A stretch of DNA of 64,000 nucleotides from Actinoallomurus liliacearum (GTDB taxonomy: Bacteria > Actinomycetota > Actinomycetes > Streptosporangiales > Streptosporangiaceae). This document shows positions 59,791-64,000 of the stretch, piece after piece. Where the stretch lies: contig NZ_BAABHJ010000003.1 of the NCBI RefSeq assembly GCF_039542035.1, forward strand, positions 1 through 64,000, written 5' to 3'. Every line of letters starts with the position of its first letter. Position 1 is the stretch's first letter. Under the pieces are notes generated by a model, which was not told the origin of the DNA, searched no databases, and saw only the letters and a program-made list of their open reading frames with translations. A program made the translations under genes and the position numbers.

Positions 59791-59905
59791 GCCTGCTTGA
59801 ACACCCCAAAGAGTAAGTCGCCGCCCGCAAGCGCGACAACCTGCCCCATACATCGTTAGCCCAGCGATAACCCTCTCTATACACAGGCGGCGTGACGATG
59901 AGGTC

Positions 59906-60058
59906 ATGACCATCCCGACGGCGGCGATCGCGCCCGCGGCCGTCGCGCCCTTTCCGCACTACAGCCACCAGGCCGCCACCATCGGCATCAGCATTCTGGC
60001 CATCGTGATCATCGTGGCCGTGATCGCCGCCATCCGCACCAACCGGCGGCGCCGCTGA
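59906..60058 (+). CDS. 50-residue single-span membrane protein
   Basis: The reading frame gives an Ala/Pro/His N-terminus (TIPTAAIAPAAVAPFPHYS), one clear membrane span (IGISILAIVIIVAVIAAI) and the basic tail RTNRRRR. It is divergent from the M-box operon and convergent with mgtC. Its size and position invite comparison with small magnesium-pathway membrane proteins such as MgtS or MgtR, but there is no sequence match. GAGG lies very near the ATG, so translation strength is uncertain. Confidence 0.6.
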   Translation: MTIPTAAIAPAAVAPFPHYSHQAATIGISILAIVIIVAVIAAIRTNRRRR

Positions 60059-60080
60059 CAGCGGCGTCGTTCGGTGCCCT

Positions 60081-60842
60081 TTACGCCAACCCGGCCGCCG
60101 GATCATCGACGGTGTGCCAGTGCACCGCCTGGATGCCCGGCTCCAGCGACAGCCGGGCGATGAGCTGTTCGAGCCGGGCCGGCGCATCCCCGGGGGCGCG
60201 TACGTCGGCCGACAACTGCACCGTCGCGGTCGCGGCCTCGTCCGCGGGGGACTGGTCGGGTGCCGCCTCGACTCGTCTGGTGTGCAGGCCGCACAAGATG
60301 ACCTGGTCGCCGGTGGTGTGCTGGACCAGCAACGCCCGGATATGGGCTTCGGTGGTGGCGTTGCAGGTCACGTGCAGCTGATAGGGGCGCAGGTCCTCCT
60401 CCTCTCCCGGCACGTCATGGTCGATCAACCGGCCGAGCGGCCGCCCGAGGGTGTGGACGGCCAAGATCGTGACGGTGGCGATCGCGGCGAACCCGAGGTG
60501 CCCGGCGGCGGCCAGCACCCCCACGGCGGCCGAGCACCACAACGTCGCCGCCGTGTTCAGGCCGCGGACGTTGAAGCCGTCCCGCAAGATCACACCGCCA
60601 CCGAGGAAACCGATGCCGGACACGACATAGGAAGCGACCCGGGTCGGACCGCCGGTATCACCGGCGGCGACCGAGTACAGCACGAACAGGGTCGATCCCA
60701 CGGCGACCAGCGCGTTGGTGCGCAAGCCGGCCATCCGCGCCCGCCACTGCCGCTCCGCGCCGATCAGGGCCCCACACCCCAGTCCCACGGCCAGACGCGC
60801 ACCGAACTCCGCACCCGACAATGCGTGCACCACCCCGTCCAC
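60081..60842 (-). CDS. MgtC/SapB-family membrane protein
   Basis: This 253-residue protein has an MgtC membrane domain of about four to five spans (ALIGAERQWRARMAGLRTNALVAVGS in two parts, GIGFLGGGVILRDG, GLNTAATLWCSAAVG) and a C-terminal ACT-like cytosolic domain. MgtC proteins help growth at low magnesium and modulate ATP synthase or other membrane functions. It is convergent with the 50-residue protein and completes the apparent magnesium island. Start is GTG, with no strong ribosome site. Confidence 0.92.
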   Translation of the reverse strand: MDGVVHALSGAEFGARLAVGLGCGALIGAERQWRARMAGLRTNALVAVGSTLFVLYSVAAGDTGGPTRVASYVVSGIGFLGGGVILRDGFNVRGLNTAATLWCSAAVGVLAAAGHLGFAAIATVTILAVHTLGRPLGRLIDHDVPGEEEDLRPYQLHVTCNATTEAHIRALLVQHTTGDQVILCGLHTRRVEAAPDQSPADEAATATVQLSADVRAPGDAPARLEQLIARLSLEPGIQAVHWHTVDDPAAGLA

Positions 60843-61008
60843 CCCCGATTCCTGTGTGCCCTATGTCACGTGGCTTCGGCGCGGGGATGCGGTACGGTTC
60901 TCTCCGCGGCGAACGTATTTCGCCGCATAAGCGGAGATTTCCGCTTATAGGTGCGCCGGGAAGCCTGGTCGGCAATGCTGATAGGGCTATGCCCACGGGG
61001 AGGCGCCA

Positions 61009-61587
61009 GTGACCGAATTCATCCACGCGGCGCTCGCCTTTCCGGCCGTCGTTCTCGGTGCCCTCCTGGCCGTCGTCCTCGCCTACTGGCTGCTGGTCGT
61101 CCTCGGCGCGCTGGACGCGGCCGCGACCATGGTCACGGCGGTGGCGCTGTCGCTGTTCACGGCGCTCGCGTGGTTCGCCGGCGTGGCCGGCACTGTGCTG
61201 TTGCGCCGCGACCACCTGACCGGGACGGTCCCGGCGGTCGGGGTGCTGGCCGCCGCGCTCGTCGCGTCGTTCCTGGTCACCCGGCTGCTGATGCGGCCCC
61301 TGCGGTACATGATCCCTGAAGAGGTCCTCCCTTCGCGGCGGGACTTCGTGGGCCGGATGTGCGTCATTCGCACCAGCCGGGTCGACCTGACGTTCGGCCA
61401 GGCGGAGGTGCGCGCCGCCGATGGCTCGGCCGCCGTAATTCAGGTTCGCCAGCAAGGGAACCAACCGGGCGAGGAGATCCTCAAAGCAGGCAGTACCGCA
61501 CTGATCTTCGACTACGACGCCGACGGCGAGTTCTTCTGGGTGATGCCGTATGACGCCGAGCTCGATCCGCACCGTCGAATCAACTGA
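61009..61587 (+). CDS. YqiJ-like membrane protein with NfeD-type OB-fold
   Basis: This 192-residue protein has an N-terminal membrane domain of about three spans (residues 8-100) and a C-terminal OB-fold-like region (DFVGRMCVIRTSRVDLTFGQAEV, read in two parts). The family (YqiJ/NfeD) is a partner of flotillins. The flotillin gene follows 24 bases later on the same strand, so the two proteins probably form a membrane microdomain complex. GGGGAGG lies upstream of the GTG. Confidence 0.85.
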   Translation: MTEFIHAALAFPAVVLGALLAVVLAYWLLVVLGALDAAATMVTAVALSLFTALAWFAGVAGTVLLRRDHLTGTVPAVGVLAAALVASFLVTRLLMRPLRYMIPEEVLPSRRDFVGRMCVIRTSRVDLTFGQAEVRAADGSAAVIQVRQQGNQPGEEILKAGSTALIFDYDADGEFFWVMPYDAELDPHRRIN

Positions 61588-61611
61588 ATTCCCCCGCGAG
61601 AAGGACCACTG

Positions 61612-63687
61612 ATGGACTCCATCGGCATCGCGATCGCCGTGCTCGTCGCCGCGATTCTGATCGTCGCTCTGGGCACCTGGTACCTGTTCAGCCGCCTCTT
61701 CCGAAAGGTCGAGCAGGGCCGGGTCCTCATCATCTCCAAGATCAAGAAGGTGGACGTCACGTTCACCGGGGCGATCGTGCTGCCCGTGCTGCACAAGGCC
61801 GAGGTGATGGACATCTCGGTGAAGACGATCGAGATCGAGCGCAGCGGCCGCGACGGCCTGATCTGCCGCGACAACATCCGCGCCGACATCAAGATCACGT
61901 TCTTCGTCCGGGTCAACAAGACCATCGAGGACGTCATCCAGGTGGCGCAGGCGATCGGCACGCAGCGGGCCAGCCACGAGGAGACGCTGCAGACGCTGTT
62001 CAACGCGAAGTTCGCCGAGGCGCTGAAGACGGTCGGCAAGCAGCTCGACTTCGTGGACCTGTACACGCACCGGCACGAGTTCCGCGACCAGATCGTGGCG
62101 CTCATCGGCACCGACCTGAACGGCTACCACCTCGAGGACGCGGCCATCGACCACCTCGAGCAGACGCCGCTGGAGAGCCTCAACCCGACCAACATCCTCG
62201 ACGCCCAGGGCATCCGGAAGATCACCGAGCTGACCGCCCTCGAGCACGTGCGCACCAACGAGTACCAGCGCAACGAGGAGAAGGAGATCACCCGCCAGAA
62301 CGTCGACGCGCGGGAGGCCATCCTCGAGCTCGAACGCCGCCAGGCCGAGGCGGAGGTCAAGAAGAAGCGGGAGATCGAGACCGTACGGGCGCGGGAGGAG
62401 GCCGAGATCGCCAAGGTCCAGGCCGAGGAGCGGCTGACCTCGCAGACGGCGCACATCCGCACCGACGAGCAACTGGGCATCCAGCAGGAGAACCGCAACC
62501 GAGAGATCGCCGTCGCGGAGAAGAACAAGGAACGCGTCATCGCCGTCGAGAACGAGCGGATCGAGAAGGACCGCATGCTCGAGGTGATCGCCCGCGAACG
62601 GGAGACCGAGCTGACCCGCATCGCCAAGGACAAGGAGGTCGAGGCGGAGAAGCGGGAGATCGCCGAGGTCGTCCGTGAGCGGATCGCGGTGGAGAAGACC
62701 GTCGCCGAGCAGGAAGAGATCATCAAGAGGCTGCGGGTCGTCGAGGAGGCCGAGCGCACCCGCCAGGCCCTGGTCATCCAGGCCGAGGCCGAGGCCCAGG
62801 AGAACCTGGTCAAGGGCATCAAGGCCGCCGAGGCCGCCGAGGAGTCCGCCAAGTTCAAGGCCCGCGAGGAACTGCTGCTCGCCGAGGCCCGGCAGAAGAC
62901 CTCCGAGCTCGACGCCCAGGCCAAGATCCGGCTCGCCGAGGGCATCCAGGCGGAGGCCGCCGCCGAGGGCCTGGCCGAGGTCCAGGTCCGCGAGCGCGAC
63001 GCGGAGGCGATCGAGAAGGTCGGCCGCGCCGAGGCCGCCGTCAACCGGGAGAAGGCCCTGGCCGAGGCGGAGGCGATCGAGAAGGCCGGTCGTGCGGCGG
63101 CCGTCGCGAACCGCGAGAAGGCCCTCGCCGACGCGGACGGGATCCGCGAGAAGCTCAAGGCCGAGGCCGAGGGCCTGACCGACAAGGCCGCCGGCATGGC
63201 CGCGATGGACGACGCCACCCGCGGGCACGAGGAGTACCGCCTGCGGCTGGAGGCCGAGAAGGAGGTCCGGCTCGCCGGCCTCACCGTGCAGCGCGAGGTC
63301 GTCGAGGCCCAGGCGTCCATTCTGGCCGCCGGCCTGGAGAAGGCCGACATCGACATCGTCGGCGGCGACAGCGACTTCTTCGACCGGGTCGTGGGCGCGA
63401 TCAGCGTCGGCAAGGGCGTCGACGGGTTCGTCGAGCACTCCGACGTGGCCCAGCGGCTCGCCGGCCCGTGGCTGAACGGCTCGCGCAGCCTGCCCGAGGA
63501 CCTGGCCCGGATCGTCGGCTCGATCAAGACCGACGACGTCAAGAACCTCACCCTGTCCGCGCTGCTCCTGCAGCGGATCAAGGCCGGGGGCGCCGACGGC
63601 GACAAGGCGCGTGAGCTGCTCGACCAGGCCGAGCGCCTCGGTGTCGCGGACGCGGCGATCTCCAACATGGCAGTGGTCGAGAGCTGA
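61612..63687 (+). CDS. Flotillin-like protein (YqiK type)
   Basis: This 691-residue protein has an N-terminal membrane anchor (residues ~4-24), an SPFH/flotillin domain (FTGAIVLPVLHKAEVMDISV to about residue 220) and a long coiled-coil region dominated by Glu, Lys, Arg and Ala (~220-560), then a C-terminal globular part. Flotillins scaffold membrane domains in the inner membrane. It is paired with a YqiJ-like gene, the normal partner. A large DNA-repair-ATPase-like gene follows 31 bases later. Confidence 0.93.
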   Translation: MDSIGIAIAVLVAAILIVALGTWYLFSRLFRKVEQGRVLIISKIKKVDVTFTGAIVLPVLHKAEVMDISVKTIEIERSGRDGLICRDNIRADIKITFFVRVNKTIEDVIQVAQAIGTQRASHEETLQTLFNAKFAEALKTVGKQLDFVDLYTHRHEFRDQIVALIGTDLNGYHLEDAAIDHLEQTPLESLNPTNILDAQGIRKITELTALEHVRTNEYQRNEEKEITRQNVDAREAILELERRQAEAEVKKKREIETVRAREEAEIAKVQAEERLTSQTAHIRTDEQLGIQQENRNREIAVAEKNKERVIAVENERIEKDRMLEVIARERETELTRIAKDKEVEAEKREIAEVVRERIAVEKTVAEQEEIIKRLRVVEEAERTRQALVIQAEAEAQENLVKGIKAAEAAEESAKFKAREELLLAEARQKTSELDAQAKIRLAEGIQAEAAAEGLAEVQVRERDAEAIEKVGRAEAAVNREKALAEAEAIEKAGRAAAVANREKALADADGIREKLKAEAEGLTDKAAGMAAMDDATRGHEEYRLRLEAEKEVRLAGLTVQREVVEAQASILAAGLEKADIDIVGGDSDFFDRVVGAISVGKGVDGFVEHSDVAQRLAGPWLNGSRSLPEDLARIVGSIKTDDVKNLTLSALLLQRIKAGGADGDKARELLDQAERLGVADAAISNMAVVES

Positions 63688-63718
63688 GCCGGATCACCAC
63701 GAGGACCAGAGGAATCGC

Positions 63719-64000
63719 GTGACCGAGGGCGGGGAGACGCCTGGCGGGCCGAGCCTGGACGCGGGCACCTACGAGGTGCTCCGCGCCCGGCTCGGCGAGC
63801 AGGCCAAGGAGCTGGTCCGGCGGGCCGAGGCGCTGAACGCCCGGCGGCTGGAGGTGTTCGGCGGCACGGAGCTGCGGCTGGTCGGCACCGAGCGGATCCG
63901 CACGGAGCACAACTGCGTGCCGCGCGACATCGTCGCGGTCGGCGGGCTGATGCTGTTCGGCTTCAACGTGTTCATCGGGTTGCGGCCGGAGACGACCGTC
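63719..64000 (+). CDS. DNA-repair-ATPase-like protein, N-terminal fragment cut by the window edge
   Basis: The first 94 codons are present. From a GTG they read through LDAGTYEVLRARLGEQAKEL, ALNARRLEVFGGTEL, then RIRTEHNCVPRDIVAVG and LFGFNVFIGLRPETTV. This matches my recollection of the N-terminus of large (about 1,600-residue) actinobacterial proteins annotated as DNA repair ATPases that follow flotillin genes. The ATPase domain lies outside the window, so the call depends on the N-terminus and context only. Confidence 0.6.
   Translation, partial: MTEGGETPGGPSLDAGTYEVLRARLGEQAKELVRRAEALNARRLEVFGGTELRLVGTERIRTEHNCVPRDIVAVGGLMLFGFNVFIGLRPETTV

Noticed and set aside
59591..59815. Manganese (yybP-ykoY) riboswitch as alternative for the leader
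   Set aside because: The conserved blocks match the M-box in order and the closing P1 stem; the yybP-ykoY core is not found.
60658..63438. Very long open frame antisense to the flotillin gene
   Set aside because: It is the mirror of a Glu/Lys/Arg-rich coiled-coil gene in high-GC DNA and reads as Leu/Gly/Asp repeats with no domain or ribosome site.

Overview
The window is very GC-rich, with GTG and TTG starts, many 4-base ATGA/GTGA overlaps, actinobacterial FHA-ABC, LmeA, DUF397, mycothiol-type DinB and class F sortase families, and a lipA-glyA-gcvH-gcvT group. This points to a filamentous actinomycete chromosome, most likely Streptosporangiales/Thermomonosporaceae. That family-level placement is an inference from gene content only. 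There are no rRNAs, CRISPR arrays, intact insertion sequences or phage genes.

Region 1 (1-8861): a glycine-riboswitch-controlled gcvT-gcvH-glyA operon running into lipA, a GH6 glycosidase, a site-2 protease with a membrane protein, a decayed Ig-repeat gene and an ATP-dependent DNA ligase. Region 2 (8958-13142): a secreted/anchored protein, a sortase with an Asp/Gly/His-rich substrate, a CBS protein and a hydrolase. Region 3 (13152-19007): seven tightly packed genes (epimerase, three glycosyltransferases, a lipoprotein and two unknowns), probably for a surface glycan. Region 4 (19015-26740): LmeA-like protein, an FHA-FHA-ABC-permease fusion, a PP2C phosphatase, a nucleotidyltransferase, and a KDPG aldolase/KDG kinase pair with an IclR regulator.

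Region 5 (26878-32239) is a lanthipeptide cluster: an ABC exporter divergent from a 56-residue Cys-rich precursor and a lyase-kinase-cyclase synthetase. The cyclase keeps zinc-site cysteines in a C...CC pattern, so it looks like class IV with a CCG-type site and not class III. Region 6 (32415-42710): RidA, IclR, NAD kinase, APC permease, SerA, an AraC regulator, DinB, P450 and DUF72 proteins and a truncated Rpn-like gene. Region 7 (42870-43080): two unusual tandem tRNA genes followed by a strong bidirectional terminator. Region 8 (43093-56485): a Tat-exported 5'-nucleotidase, regulators, a two-component system, redox and transferase enzymes, and a deletion scar of an XRE/DUF397 pair.

Region 9 (56584-60842) is the most striking. 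An M-box magnesium riboswitch precedes two short leader reading frames, a stand-alone PRC-barrel/MgtE-N/CBS protein with no MgtE pore, and an overlapping NRAMP-like transporter whose metal-site motifs are altered (DPGN to DAGG, Met to Thr). A divergent 50-residue single-span protein and an MgtC homologue follow. I read this as a magnesium-homeostasis island in which a detached MgtE sensor domain may control an NRAMP-related magnesium transporter. Region 10 (61009-64000): a YqiJ-like/flotillin pair and the start of a large DNA-repair-ATPase-like gene.
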